Assembly (NCBI GenBank): GCA_033961575.1
Contig: CM066732.1
Location: forward strand, 69,230,687-69,294,686
Direction of reading: 5' to 3'
DNA from: Aselliscus stoliczkanus
Lineage: Eukaryota > Chordata > Mammalia > Chiroptera > Hipposideridae
DNA length: 64,000 bases
Positions 11,885 to 22,157 of this stretch are shown one piece after another (within the stretch, counting starts at the first letter, position 1; each line of letters begins with the position of its first letter). Below the pieces are notes generated by a model. The model was not told the origin of the DNA and ran no database searches. It saw only the letters and a list, made by a program, of their open reading frames with translations. Made by a program: the position numbers and the translations under genes.

Positions 11885-13189
11885 TTATTCCATTTCTATA
11901 TAATTGTAAATATTTTTGTTTTTAAATGTTATCCAGCTTAATAACTAATAGCTGTTTTTCATTTTTATAATAATGTAATATAATAAAAACATAGTATAGT
12001 GAAACAATATATATTTATGTAATTTTTAAATTAATCTGATTACTATTGAGTTGAATCTCTTTTATGCATTTATCATTAATGTCTTTTGCTTATATTTAAG
12101 TCTATAAATGTATTTTGATTATTTAAAAATTGTATTATTTTCTTATTTCTTCATACAAATTTTTATATATTAATATATAATTTATCATTTATACTGTAGG
12201 TTGTTTTCTTACTGTGCAGCTCAGTAATCCTATTAAATTTTAAAATAAAATGTTCACATTAAAAATACATTTCTCTCATATTAAAAAACAAAAAAGTCTT
12301 TATTTGAATACACGATTTGTCCCTATAGCGACATCACCTAAAATAATAGCCTGTATATGTGGTTTCAATATCTTCTAAACTTGTACCTTCTACTAGCTCT
12401 TTTTGAAACCCATTTTAACTAAAAAATAGTCCAACCTTAGAAAAAAGTATAAATATAATAAAACTTCAAGCACACATCATGCATGCTTTTAAAAAGTTAA
12501 ACAGTGATTGCCATACTAAAACAAAAAAAAATAAGTAAAGTTTTGCAGGCAGTTATAGCTCACTATTCATCCCTCCCGACCCCTTTTCTGGTGGTAAACA
12601 GTTTTCTGAAGTTGGTATCATTCTGTCCTTTTTAGGGTTTTGTAATTTTACCACAAATATATGCTTTTATAAATAACAAATGATATTTTGGCTTTTTTTT
12701 TCCTTCATTTTATGTTCATTATGTCATACTGTACATGTAAAAATTGTTTGTTCTTCTGTAACTATTCTACTGTAAGCCTATACTACATTTGGAGTGGGGC
12801 TTATTTCTATACTACATTTTTAGGCCATTCTCTCATGGATAAGACTTTTGATATAAGTTGGTTATAAGAGGTGATATTGCAAAGAGTGCTGTAATAAAAA
12901 ATCTCTTGTATGTGAATCACTGGGAATATGTGCAAAAAAGTGAGTTGTGTAAATACATGTTGGTGTAATTGCTGCAATGTGCTGTGTAAAACATTTTTGG
13001 TGTCCCATTTGGTCCCACGTTTTACTTACCTCAGCGGGCAAGCAGTTGCATAGCTCTCAGATTCTGCCCTGGGTCATCCATCATCATTGCCTCCACTGGA
13101 ATGACCGTCAGAGCTGGCTCAGCAATTCTGATTCATGTGTAAATCTGGGCATGTAAGGGAGTTAAAATGCAATAAGATGAAACTCTGGT

Positions 13190-13190
<1 letters not shown>
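11885..13190. other. Unclassified AT-rich DNA
   Basis: No gene or nameable repeat seen. Several A-rich runs. Confidence 0.4.

Positions 13191-13191
<1 letters not shown>

Positions 13192-13220
<29 letters not shown>
13192..13220. repeat. (TA)n microsatellite
   Basis: About 14 uninterrupted TA units. Confidence 0.95.
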
Positions 13221-16200
13221 CTCAGGCAGTCAATTCTCAGGTGCATTTCACATTTTTTTTAAAGGCCTCAGGGTGATTAAGCCCTAGTTTCCCCAGACTA
13301 ATATTTAGCTCAATAACCCATGTTTGGATTGTTTTTATTTTACTCTGCAGTCTCGCACTCCTGCTCCTTAGGACCACTTCCCCAAGCAATCTGCCTACTG
13401 CCAGCCCTTGACTCCATTTCTTTCAGGGGCAAACCCAAGCTACAGTTCCTGATCCTAGTGGCCCTAGAAAGTATAATGCTATGATGGGATAGTGAACTTG
13501 GTAATTAACCAACTGGTCAGGTGGTAAAAAGAACCTTATTGCTTGTGGTAAGTGGGGAGGTAAAAAAACAAACAAACAAACAAAAAACAAAATACCTCCT
13601 TTACAGTCTCATTTAAATGTGATGTGTACAGAAGATGAATCACTGGCTTTTTGAGGTAGCAGTATCATTTGTAATATATGAAAGCAATCATAATTTTAAG
13701 AACTGTGGAGTCAGAGGGTTCTATTAAGAGCTTTAGAAAAAGTTGTGTAAGTTCAGAATAGCCAACTAACAACTGAAGGCAAACATTAAAAAAAAAAAAA
13801 AAAAAGCCCCCAAGGTATTATTTAAAAGAGATCCATAGCTCTTGTAGCCCAAGGGCAAACTGAGATGAAAATCAGATACAGGATTTACTTGTAAATCAGG
13901 ATTACAAAAGATGAATGCAAAGCCTGCTAAATGAAAGTTGGGGCCCCTTAGGGACAGGATGAGACTTGAGTTCTAAGACAAAGTTAATGTGAAACAGTCT
14001 GAGGATCTTCAAATTCAGGCCTCATCAACTTGGAAAGAAAACCCTCTGGCATGGACATCCTTGAAAATCCCAATCTGAAGCAGCTGCCTTGCAAGATGAT
14101 ATTTGTTCTATGTACATGGGATTTATCCCTACTTCATGCTTGCTATCTTCAGATCAAAAACTAGGATAGACTCAGCCTAAGATTCTCCCAGTAGTCCACA
14201 CATCCAAAGAGTCACCTCACTGATACAGATGGAGGCATCTAGAGGGCACTGGAAAAGCATGGGAGGAGGTAGAGGGTGAGGTTGGAAATGGGAGATTTAT
14301 TGACAGAAAAGTACCCTCTTGAGACTTGTGGCTTAGTGTCCTGTTTAAACACTGATTTGGGTATGATGATATCCTGCAGTAAATGAGTAAGTGATGTAAA
14401 AAGTGTTTTGGCTGAGTATTGAAAAAGAGATACAACTCAGCGAACTAGGAATATTTTGTAGAATTAATTATCTTGTGAGCCAGAGAAGATACTGCCTAGT
14501 ATGATCTCTGAATGGATGGGAAGCAGATTCAGCTATTCTGGACTCATATGACCCCTGCTGATATCAAAAATCCTTGTTGCAAGACCACAGCTCTCAGTGT
14601 CAATGGGAGAGCAAAATAGACTTCCTCAGAGACACCCCCCCACCCCCCAACACTCTGTTTGTCCTCACAAGTGCATTTCTTATTGCCTGGGGGAAAGAAA
14701 TGCCCTCTGGGCAACAAAGGCAGAGGACAAAGTAGAGAGACTTAAATCTGCAGGAATTCAGGGCAGTGAAATAGATCAGCTAATGAGTTACTTGATTTTA
14801 TAATCTGGGAAAAAAGGCAGTCTGGGAAGCAGAAGACTGATCAGATGCCTCTAAAGTAAAGGTAATTTCTGACTCAGTTTCCAGACTAAACTATGTCCCA
14901 TACACAGAGGCTACTGACTGAAAGAGATTCTGGGTTTTTGTTTGTTTGTTTTTAAGGTTGGTTCTACAAGAATATAAAATATCTAATACTTGATTCTTCC
15001 TTATCTGAAACTGAGTGATTTTGCATATACATTGGAAAAAGGGAAAAACCTACACCTCCAAAGAGCTATTTCATACAGTGGCATAGCTGACAGGGTAATG
15101 AACTCCAAACATCATCATAGCCCTCAGTTAAGGCTGGGAGTTTATAGAAGTCAATTCATAAATAGACTAATGGCTCAAATCTGTGTCACAATAGGTCTGC
15201 GGACTCACCCTATGGTCATTTCTTCTAATCCCTGAATGCAAATCAGAAACTACTTATTGTTTCCTGACTATTCAAAAATGGCAAAGTAAAAATGCCTAGC
15301 ACTAATCACCTCCTCATTCCTTCAGCTCCAATCAAGATGGTAAAACAGAAGCCATACCATATTTTTTGAGGATTTGCAGAAAATGAGTGCCAAAGAATGC
15401 AGGGTTATAGGCCTCATCAAATCCCAATTCCATTCACCTAAAAGGCACCTGCACAATTCTAAAAGATTATGTCAGCCTATCATCATTTAAAAAGGTGATA
15501 ACAGTAATGACAGGTGCTGTGCTACCTGTGGTATCCTTACCCGGATATCCCCATCTGTGCAAATAGTATGAGACTATTAGTCTAACAAATATTTTTTTCA
15601 TGTTGTATTCATAAAAGTAGTTTGCTTTTATGTAGGAAGAATGTTGGAACAGACTCCCAATTTTGCCCAAAGGATATTTTAAATTTCCTGCTGTCTGTCA
15701 CTGAATAATACTCAGGAATGTCAATCATTAGCAGAACATCAGATTGATGCAGGATAGTGATGACACCAAGTTGATTGGATTTGGCACACAGGAAAAGTGA
15801 AAGTACTCTAAATACCTTAGTCAGAAACAGGGATCTCCCAAGGCATAGGAAGGAAACTTCCTAAGTGCTGAGGTCTGACACAACTGCAAACTTTCACAAG
15901 ATATTTCCTCCAATGTGAAAGTCAAGTTTTTGTATCTCACATCCTATTAAGAAAAAAGTCACATGGCTTGGTGGGCATTGGAGGCTGGAAGCAATATTGA
16001 TCAGCCTTGTGACTGCTGCCAGTTCTAAATGAGTCCCCGACTCTGCAGCAATCAACTGGGTGGAAAGGTTATTATTACCAGACCTTATTACCTATTAGAT
16101 ACTGTGTGCTAACAGCGATGGATTAAAATGCTGGATGGTGTTCTCACAGCCCTAATATGAAAATCACAGTGTATAAATCTGTGATTATGGATCAAAATAT

Positions 16201-17032
16201 TCCTTTTACTGCAACAAGTGACTTGCTATTGTAAAGTTACTCCTTTAATGATTTTGGCTGATACTAAGCATCAAACCATAGTATATTAACTGACTGTGTG
16301 ACCATTCCCGCCCATTGTGAGCTGAGATTTATTTTACCTACTGAGTCATAACTTTAGGTACATGTGGTGGCCATCATTTATATGACAGAAAAAGTGTATT
16401 TGACATGGGACCTGAGAAGGTCCAGAAGGCACAGGTTGGTTATAAAAAAGTCTACTCTGAGAACAGGGATTCTTTTTTTTAGTTCTTAAAAAATGCTCTC
16501 AAAAGAATTTTGAAAGTTAATACATGCATAAAGCAAAAACAAAATGTGCTGTAAGAGGACTTCTCAGAGAAGAAGAAAAACGTCTTTAAAAGAAAAAGGA
16601 AACTGGGGAATATTCACATGTCCTCTCCTTCCTGTATCCTTCTCAGAACAATAGTAAAACAAACACATTTTTATAACAGAAAAACAATCTCAACCTATAA
16701 TAAACTTTCCATGCTATATGATTGCTTAAAATTTTTCACTGGAAAAACCTCATCACTTTGTTTTACATTGAATATGAACTATGCAATTATTCTAATCTAA
16801 GCATTGTTTGTGGACTTAGTTTTAGAATAAACTTACAGTAGAAGAGCAGAAGGCAGTTTATATTACAAAATGAGATGTGCATTTTCTGAAACTTGATACT
16901 TTAAAGACAATGAGAATAGAAGGAAAATAACCTGTCCTACATAATAAAGATTCAAGGACGCCTAGATAAGACAGATTCAAGAAACAACTAATTTGAAGTA
17001 ATAAAATTCATTTTAAAAAATATTATGTTATA
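13221..17032. other. Unclassified DNA, possibly old ERV internal sequence
   Basis: No intact gene. From about 13.8 to 16.5 kb the base composition is less AT-rich than the surroundings, and short fossil-like reading frames occur. This could be a decayed ERVL/MaLR internal region, but no diagnostic motif (protease, RT or integrase) is visible, so I do not name it. AAAC-rich and A19 runs occur at 13563-13600 and 13788-13805. Confidence 0.3.
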
Positions 17033-17289
17033 GGGCCGGTCGAGTGGCGCATTGGTTAAGAGCTGGTTTGGGGATGCCAGCAGCCCAGGTTCGGATCCCA
17101 CATATGAGGGCCAGTAACACTGCCCTCTACAGCTAACAACAGCTACACCTGGAGCTGGGTTGTGCGAGCCCTGGCGACGGTGTAGGCTACAGCCCCTGCT
17201 GCAGTGTGCTGACCCTCATATGTGGGACCCGAACTGGAGCCACTGGCTTCCCAAGCCAGCGCTTAACCACTGCGCCACTCGGCCGGCCC
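17033..17289. mobile_element. two SINE fragments joined in opposite orientation
   Basis: The left part (17033 to about 17205, + strand) begins with GGGCCGGTCGAGTGGCGC and extends into the composite-SINE body. The right part (about 17208-17289) is a short-SINE head in reverse, ending GCCACTCGGCCGGCCC. Neither part keeps a 3' tail. The outer arms of about 85 bases are inverted repeats of one another. No flanking target duplication is evident. Confidence 0.8.
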
Positions 17290-17691
17290 ATTTATTAGTT
17301 TTATAATAATCATAAAATGAAAACAGAAAGCCATAAGATTAAGATGCATGTGCTCTTTATTGATCATGCTGACAAAGATGTAAAAATGTAATAGCATCCA
17401 TTGTTACTGATTCTGGTAAGGAAAGAATGCAAAGTGGATGCAGCTATAAATAGGTCCTGAGATGAGGAAAACGTTTATTTTGTTAACTCATCTGTTTCTT
17501 GTCTTTAAAAATGAATGATATTAACAAAGCTTAAATAGTAAGACTCTAGATTAATGGAATGGTTAATTGAAACTTTAGTTTGGGCAAGTCTGGTAGATAT
17601 TTGCAAGCCTGGCATCACTAGCATTAATACTTTGTGTATTCTAATTGCTTGCAATCAGAAATTTTTTTTTTCAAAATATGTTGCTATGGGC
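17290..17691. other. Unclassified AT-rich DNA
   Basis: No gene or nameable repeat seen. Confidence 0.4.
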
Positions 17692-18030
17692 TGATTGTGC
17701 CCCTTAAAAATAAATATGTTGAGGCTCTAACCCCCCATATGATGGTATTTGAAGGTGAGGCTTTTGGGAGGTAATTAGGTTTAGATTACATTATGAGGGT
17801 GGAGCCCCCATAATGAGATTAGTGCCCTTCTTAAAAGGAAGAGGTCTCATTCCTTTCTCTCCCCTGTATAGGACACAGAAAACCAGCAAGAGGGCTCCCA
17901 CCAGAAACAAACCATGCTGGCACTCTGATCGTGGGCATCCCACACTCCAGTACCGTAAGAAATAAGTTTGTGTTGTTTAAGACACCCTGTCTATGGTAAT
18001 TTGTTAAAGCAGCCTGAACTGACTAAACCA
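17692..18030 (+). mobile_element. MLT1A/MST-type MaLR solo LTR
   Basis: It starts TGCTATGGGCTGATTGTG and ends CTGAACTGACTAAACCA. Between these lie the hallmark blocks of the family: ATATGATGGTATTTGAAGG, GGCTTTTGGGAGGTAATTAG, GAGATTAGTGCCCTTCTTAA, CACCAGAAACAAACCATG, and AAGAAATAAGTTTGTGTTG, which carries the polyadenylation region. It is diverged but nearly full length for the family. No internal region adjoins it. Confidence 0.85.
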
Positions 18031-18330
18031 TATATGAAGAAAATGAAAATAATAATAGGGTTAAGTGATCCAAAATTCCATGTTCTAAATTTCCAAATTT
18101 TGCTTCCTGAGCATTCACCCAAAATCATTTTGCTGTTTATTTTTCCCTCCTTTTTTTTCCCTTTTGGAAAACAGTTAAGTTTTATTTGCATCTGCTAGTC
18201 AAGAACAGAAACATCTATCTTTTAAAGCAGAATTAAAAGACAAAAATAAAAAAACAAAACTTTTTTAATTTTCTAAAACAAGACATCTTTTAAGCTTCTA
18301 CTTTTATTTCATCAAGAATGCTTACTTATG

Positions 18331-18435
18331 GGGGCCGGCCGAGTGGCGCGGTGGTTAAGCGCTGGCTTCGGAAGCCAGCGACCCCAGTTCGGTCCCACAT
18401 ATGAAGGCCAGTGACACTGCTCTCAAAAAAAAAAA
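18331..18435 (+). mobile_element. short tRNA-derived SINE, 17-bp target duplication
   Basis: A near-consensus copy: GGGGGCCGGCCGAGTGGCGC head, CTGGC/GCCAG stem, CACATATGAAGGCCAGTG, then a pure A tail. It is bounded by AAGAATGCTTACTTATG at 18314-18330 and 18436-18452. The perfect duplication and clean tail imply a recent insertion. Confidence 0.95.
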
Positions 18436-18545
18436 AAGAATGCTTACTTATGTGTCATAAGCTTCTTTTATCCATTACATCAATTCCAAATTCTCTTTAT
18501 TGGAAAGACAAGCTTTTGGCAATGTTTTGAAGCATGAAAGAGAAG

Positions 18546-18700
18546 TCCTTCATCCTTCCTCCCATCCTTCCTTCTTTCCTCCCTTCCTTCCTTCCTTCCT
18601 TCCTTCCTTCCTTCCTTCCTTCCTTCCTTCCTTCCTTTCTTCTTTCCTTCTTTTCTATCCTTCCCTCCTTCACTACCTCCCTTCCTTCTGTTCATTCTTT
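18546..18700. repeat. (TTCC)n microsatellite
   Basis: Long CTTCCTTCC tract with imperfect edges. It produces meaningless serine/phenylalanine- and lysine/glycine-rich reading frames on the two strands. Confidence 0.95.
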
Positions 18701-18777
18701 TTTTTAAATTCATTGACAAAATTTTTAATACTCTTTAATCTTTTTAAAAACATGTTAAATAAAAACAAAAACAGTTC

Positions 18778-18860
18778 GATGCCCAGCCCAAGCTGAGCAG
18801 CCGCTGAGCTGCCAACAGGTAGCAGGATGGCTCAGCTAAAAGTAAATAAATAAATAAAAA
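18778..18860 (+). mobile_element. 5'-truncated SINE, GCCATCCTGCC-type
   Basis: AGCTGCCAACAGGTAGCAGG then ATGGCTCAGCTAAAAG is the tail half of the SINE family seen at 8720-8870, followed by an AAATA-rich tail. It is bounded by TAAAAACAAAAACAGTTC at 18760-18777 and 18861-18878. Confidence 0.85.
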
Positions 18861-18879
18861 TAAAAACAAAAACAGTTCA

Positions 18880-19140
18880 CCCATTTCTCCCACCCACCAC
18901 TTCCTGTTTCTGCAACCACCAGTCTGTTCTCTGTACCTGATGCTGTATCTATGAGCTTCACATATAAGAGAGATTATTCAGTATTTGTCTTTCCCTGTGT
19001 ATGGTGTAAGAGAGTAGTCCAGTTTCATTCTTTCACATGTGGCTGCTGAATTTTCCCAACAACATTTATTAAAAAGACTGGTCTTTCCCCAAATATTATT
19101 AAATATTATCCTCAATATTTGGTGGTTATTGGATAACTAT
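18880..19140 (-). mobile_element. L1 3' region fragment
   Basis: Antisense L1 pattern: CACTTCCTGTTTCTGCAACC, CACATATAAGAGAGATTATTCAG, TATTTGTCTTTCCCTGTGTA, then TTTTCCCAACAACATTTATT and GACTGGTCTTTCCCCAAATA. Borders are approximate. Confidence 0.6.
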
Positions 19141-19471
19141 TTAATTTGAAAATATATATCTTTTTCTTACCTGTCATTTAATATGGACTATAATTATGTT
19201 GGTTCCCTTTTTTAAAAATTTGGTAGCACAAAATTAGACGTATTTCTTAGTAGCATATGTAGTAACTCACTTATTTCCCAGTTCTTAATTTGTCATAATT
19301 GATTAAGTCGTTGGCGTCCTTCTTCAACACAACAATTATGGTGAAAGTCACCGGTTTCTACATTCTAACTTCAGTCAAGTCTAGGTTTAACGCTAGGGCA
19401 AATGTGAGCAATAACAATTCCCTTTCCACTTTTACTTAATCCTCCTTCGGTGTCTTTGGAGATGGAAGGTT
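19141..19471. other. Unclassified DNA
   Basis: No gene or nameable repeat seen between the L1 fragment and the nested LTR complex. Confidence 0.4.
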
Positions 19472-19477
19472 TTACCT

Positions 19478-19868
19478 TGTGGCCTCACAGCAGCCTCGCC
19501 GTTTGCCTCCCTGCATTCACCCGTAACAGCAGGGCCACAGGACCTCACCGGGATAGGATTTCACTATGTCTATGGCAAAACCCCATGGGACCCTGGAGAG
19601 AGGGCGGGTCAGCCAATGACGAGCAAGACCCTACATGTACGCAGGATGCCAATATAGGTGTGAGATCCAATATCAAATATGCGCATCAGGGCGGCCTAAA
19701 CCAGAGGCCCTAGGAGGGTCTCTGGGAGGAATCAAGGAGGTGAAGCATATGGGGCCTAAGGGCCTGTTAATCCTTTCCTGCAGAGCTTACAGCCTGCAAC
19801 GGAAAAGAGAAATCTTCCCAAGAGGCTAACAGCAGTCCTCCTTGCATTCTTGTCTCAAGGTGTCATAG
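19478..19868 (+). mobile_element. solo LTR, class II (ERVK-like), copy B, left part
   Basis: It starts TGTGGCCTCACAGCAGCC and is homologous to copy A (1781-2442). The right part is 28914-29239. The whole LTR is about 717 bp and is flanked by a perfect 6-bp duplication TTACCT at 19472-19477 and 29240-29245. TG...CA ends with a 6-bp duplication fit class II (betaretrovirus-like) integration. It contains roughly 45 bases (about 19636-19684) absent from copy A. The provirus is inserted after TCATAG; copy A shows the uninterrupted sequence at that point. Confidence 0.9.
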
Positions 19869-20703
19869 TGTTACCGGCCAACTGAGCAGCACCAACCCCC
19901 ACCACTGAAAAACTTTAATGTTTTCTTTTCTATAGAAATGTTAAGTATAAAAATGTTAAGTCTCCTCCCTAGTTCTTTAGTTTCTTGGCTCTTGGGCCTT
20001 GATTGCTTTTCTGACAGGAAGATCCCCCTTGCTTCTTAATTGCTTTGTAAATTAGTTCCTAAATCTGAAACAATAGAAATCTCCTACTCCTGCTTCAGAT
20101 AACTATTTGAAAGCCTGAGACTTCCTAATATCCCCCAGGCAAGGAAGCTAAATGTCAAACCCATTCTGTGTCCGGACAACTGACACCACTTGAGTGATGG
20201 ACTGAATAGCCACAAGTTTCATAAGAACTAACAGATTTATATTTTTGTCCTCATTCAGGAGCCTTGAGGATGCAGGGAATACCCCAACAAGCAAAGAAGC
20301 CAACACGGTCTTCCAGGTGGAGCTTGAGACCCCTTCCTCTCATCTGAGATCAGCTAGGGCGAGAGTTCCGTGAACCCCAATAGGCAAGGACAGCTCTACG
20401 CCCCTGCCCAGCAGGAAGCAGATACAGAAGAAGAGACCTCCTGTCCCTCAGCTTCCCATAGAGATTTTACGGGGATCACGTCTCTCAAGAAAAACCTAGG
20501 CAGGTAGTTAGAGGCAGGCATTGGGTCTCTGCATTCCTGCACGTCCCATAGTGTGACCACCTGGGGACATCCCCTCTCCACCCAAAACTCCTCTTTGTAT
20601 TGTAATTACCTACCCCTGCGGGAAGAGCAAATGGGTGCAAAATATCCAACTAGATCAGACCAGTCACTCACACCTACACAGTACCTCTTGTTAATCACAG
20701 GGG

Positions 20704-20762
20704 CCAATCAAGTGGTCCTACGCCCAGGAAGAACAGCCCATCCTGGAGAAAAAGGATAAAAA
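20704..20762 (+). promoter_or_regulatory. LTR core promoter: CCAAT box and TATA-like box
   Basis: CCAAT at 20704-20708 lies about 45 bases upstream of GATAAAAA at 20755-20762. Transcription would be expected to begin some 25-30 bases further on, near GGGAAGCGCGCGG. The same arrangement recurs in the 3' LTR (CCAAT at 28597-28601). Spacing is typical of a retroviral U3; activity is inferred. Confidence 0.6.
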
Positions 20763-20909
20763 CCCCAAGTCCTGGGAGGGAAGCGCGCGGCTACTACTGC
20801 TACTTCTGCTGCTACTTCTTCCCTTTAGCCTCACCTTTGCATATGCCCCCTCTACTCTTTGGTAATGGGCCCTTAGTCCATCCTCTAGTCTGGACGTACT
20901 GTCTTTTCT

Positions 20910-20915
20910 AATAAA
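20910..20915 (+). promoter_or_regulatory. LTR polyadenylation signal AATAAA
   Basis: AATAAA is followed by T-rich sequence and TACTCTGGTATCTCG. The copy that would serve in the 3' LTR is at 28803-28808. Confidence 0.75.
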
Positions 20916-21020
20916 CTACTTATTTTACTACTTTACTCTGGTATCTCGTTCAATTCTTTGCTCGAGTTGCCAAGGACCTGGACTCTGCGCCGAGAAAGGC
21001 CCATTCTCCGACAACATATT

Positions 21021-21038
21021 TGGCGAGCCAGCCAGGAG
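21021..21038 (+). promoter_or_regulatory. primer-binding site, tRNA-Arg(ACG) type
   Basis: TGGCGAGCCAGCCAGGAG is complementary to the 3' 18 nucleotides of mammalian tRNA-Arg(ACG), including CCA, as I recall that tRNA. It sits four bases after the LTR end, where a retroviral primer site belongs. Arg-primed class I elements are known (the HERV-R/ERV3 group), so this is a family-level clue but not proof of close kinship. Confidence 0.85.
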
Positions 21039-21043
21039 GTAAG
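21037..21043 (+). promoter_or_regulatory. predicted splice donor AG|GTAAG
   Basis: The sequence GAGGTAAGC runs directly out of the primer-binding site and matches the donor consensus. In an env-bearing retrovirus a donor near here would make the subgenomic env RNA. With no env present its use is unknown. Confidence 0.5.
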
Positions 21044-22157
21044 CACAATAGGGGACCTCCAAAACCTCTTGCTCCTCCTCTGACCTCTTTCGTTTGCCGT
21101 CCTTTGCGGGCACGGGTCGGACAGTTAGTTGGCCGCTAGGGCGTCCGCCGCTTGAAGACTCCCGTGATAGGATAACCCGGTCTTGGAACGAGTCATTCAG
21201 GACTTGCCGGGCGCAAGACAAATCCAAGCACCAGTCAGGTCTGTGTTTGTACGGCATAATGTCTCGCTGGAGACTTGATTTTACATTTCTGTTTCTTTAT
21301 TTTCTCATCACCTCACTGTATTTCTCTGGGCACCCTAGCTGGCCTCCCTCCTCTGTCCAGGTATCTCGCCTGCCTCCTCTCCAGGGATGGGGGCAGGTTG
21401 TAACCACGGGGTGCATTTCCACAGGCTGCCGTGACCAGCTCCAGAAAGGCTGGAAAGGCCGGTGGGGAGGGTGGCTCACGGTGGGATCCAGCCGCTCCCT
21501 GCTTCCCCTGGGGGAGGGAGCAGGGGACGAGACCATCCCCTCAACAACAGCGCTCCCTGAATTCAGGGACCAAGACAATAAACCATGGGCGCACTCTTCC
21601 CCGCACCCAGCTCGGCACTGCGACAGCAGCCGGGATGCGGGGCCATAAAAATGTGGCTCCGGAGCGCTGGGCTGCTGCATCCCCTTTTCGGCCAAACCTC
21701 TGCGAGCAGTGCCCATGCATTTTCCCTTTTGCCTAACACCATTGTCTCCTCAACTCAGAGGATCTCCACAAACCTCTTCCTATTTAGGGTCATTATAGGT
21801 TTTCTTTGCTCACCTACAAATTTTGGAGCGGGACCTGAAAATTTTGGAGCCTTCCCCATTCCCTTTGTTACAAGCCTCCCTCTTTTGGCCACTCATAGTT
21901 AAGCCTTAACTGGCGGGATACAAAGAACCGAACAGTCCACCCAGGGATACATAGTCTAAGGAAAGAGTCCCGCGCGTAGGTCAAAAGTGGTACCGGTACC
22001 CACCCAAGGGCCAGAGACGTCTGGCATCTAAGTTAGGATCTCTCTCAGGAGGACGCTCCGGAGGATCCCGAGGACTAACTACCTCTCATGGAGGGACGCC
22101 TCCCAGGGGAGTTTGTCCTTAGTACTGCGGACTCTTTACTCTCCCTTCTTTTACAGA
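21039..22157 (+). other. provirus leader, 1.1 kb, GC-rich in the middle
   Basis: This untranslated leader between the primer-binding site and the gag ATG would carry the packaging signal. At 1119 bases it is long for the class. The block 21330-21690 is markedly GC-rich, with CpGs and G runs, unlike the AT-rich pol. It contains an ATG frame with a strong start context (ACCATGG, 21585-21902, 105 codons) that overlaps the end of the 129-codon frame at 21259-21648. Neither resembles a known retroviral product. Confidence 0.7.
21259..21648 (+). CDS. leader open reading frame, unrecognised (129 aa)
   Basis: The frame begins MSRWRLDF and has a strongly hydrophobic stretch at about residues 8-23, then a serine-, proline- and glycine-rich remainder. 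The hydrophobic part could act as a signal or membrane anchor. It lies wholly in the retroviral leader, upstream of gag, and I recognise no homologue. It may be a chance frame in GC-rich DNA or a captured piece of host sequence. The start was chosen as the first ATG in the frame. Confidence 0.2.
   Translation: MSRWRLDFTFLFLYFLITSLYFSGHPSWPPSSVQVSRLPPLQGWGQVVTTGCISTGCRDQLQKGWKGRWGGWLTVGSSRSLLPLGEGAGDETIPSTTALPEFRDQDNKPWAHSSPHPARHCDSSRDAGP

Larger units (their letters stand above)
19869..21016 (+). repeat. provirus 5' LTR (1148 bp)
   Basis: It starts TGTTACCGGCC and ends CCGACAACA. It is the same length as the 3' LTR after SINE removal. Differences I can count from the 3' LTR are at 20061, 20272, 20656 and 20895 (3' LTR positions 27954, 28165, 28549 and 28788). 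It contains CCAAT, a TATA-like box and AATAAA in the expected U3-R order. It is long for this retrovirus class. Confidence 0.97.

Noticed and set aside
18480..18796. Ser/Phe-rich and Lys/Gly-rich frames on the two strands
   Set aside because: Products of the (TTCC)n microsatellite.
20396..20581. 61-codon minus-strand frame present in both LTRs
   Set aside because: It is repeated only because the LTRs are identical there. It has no ATG-based or homology support and lies opposite the transcribed strand.
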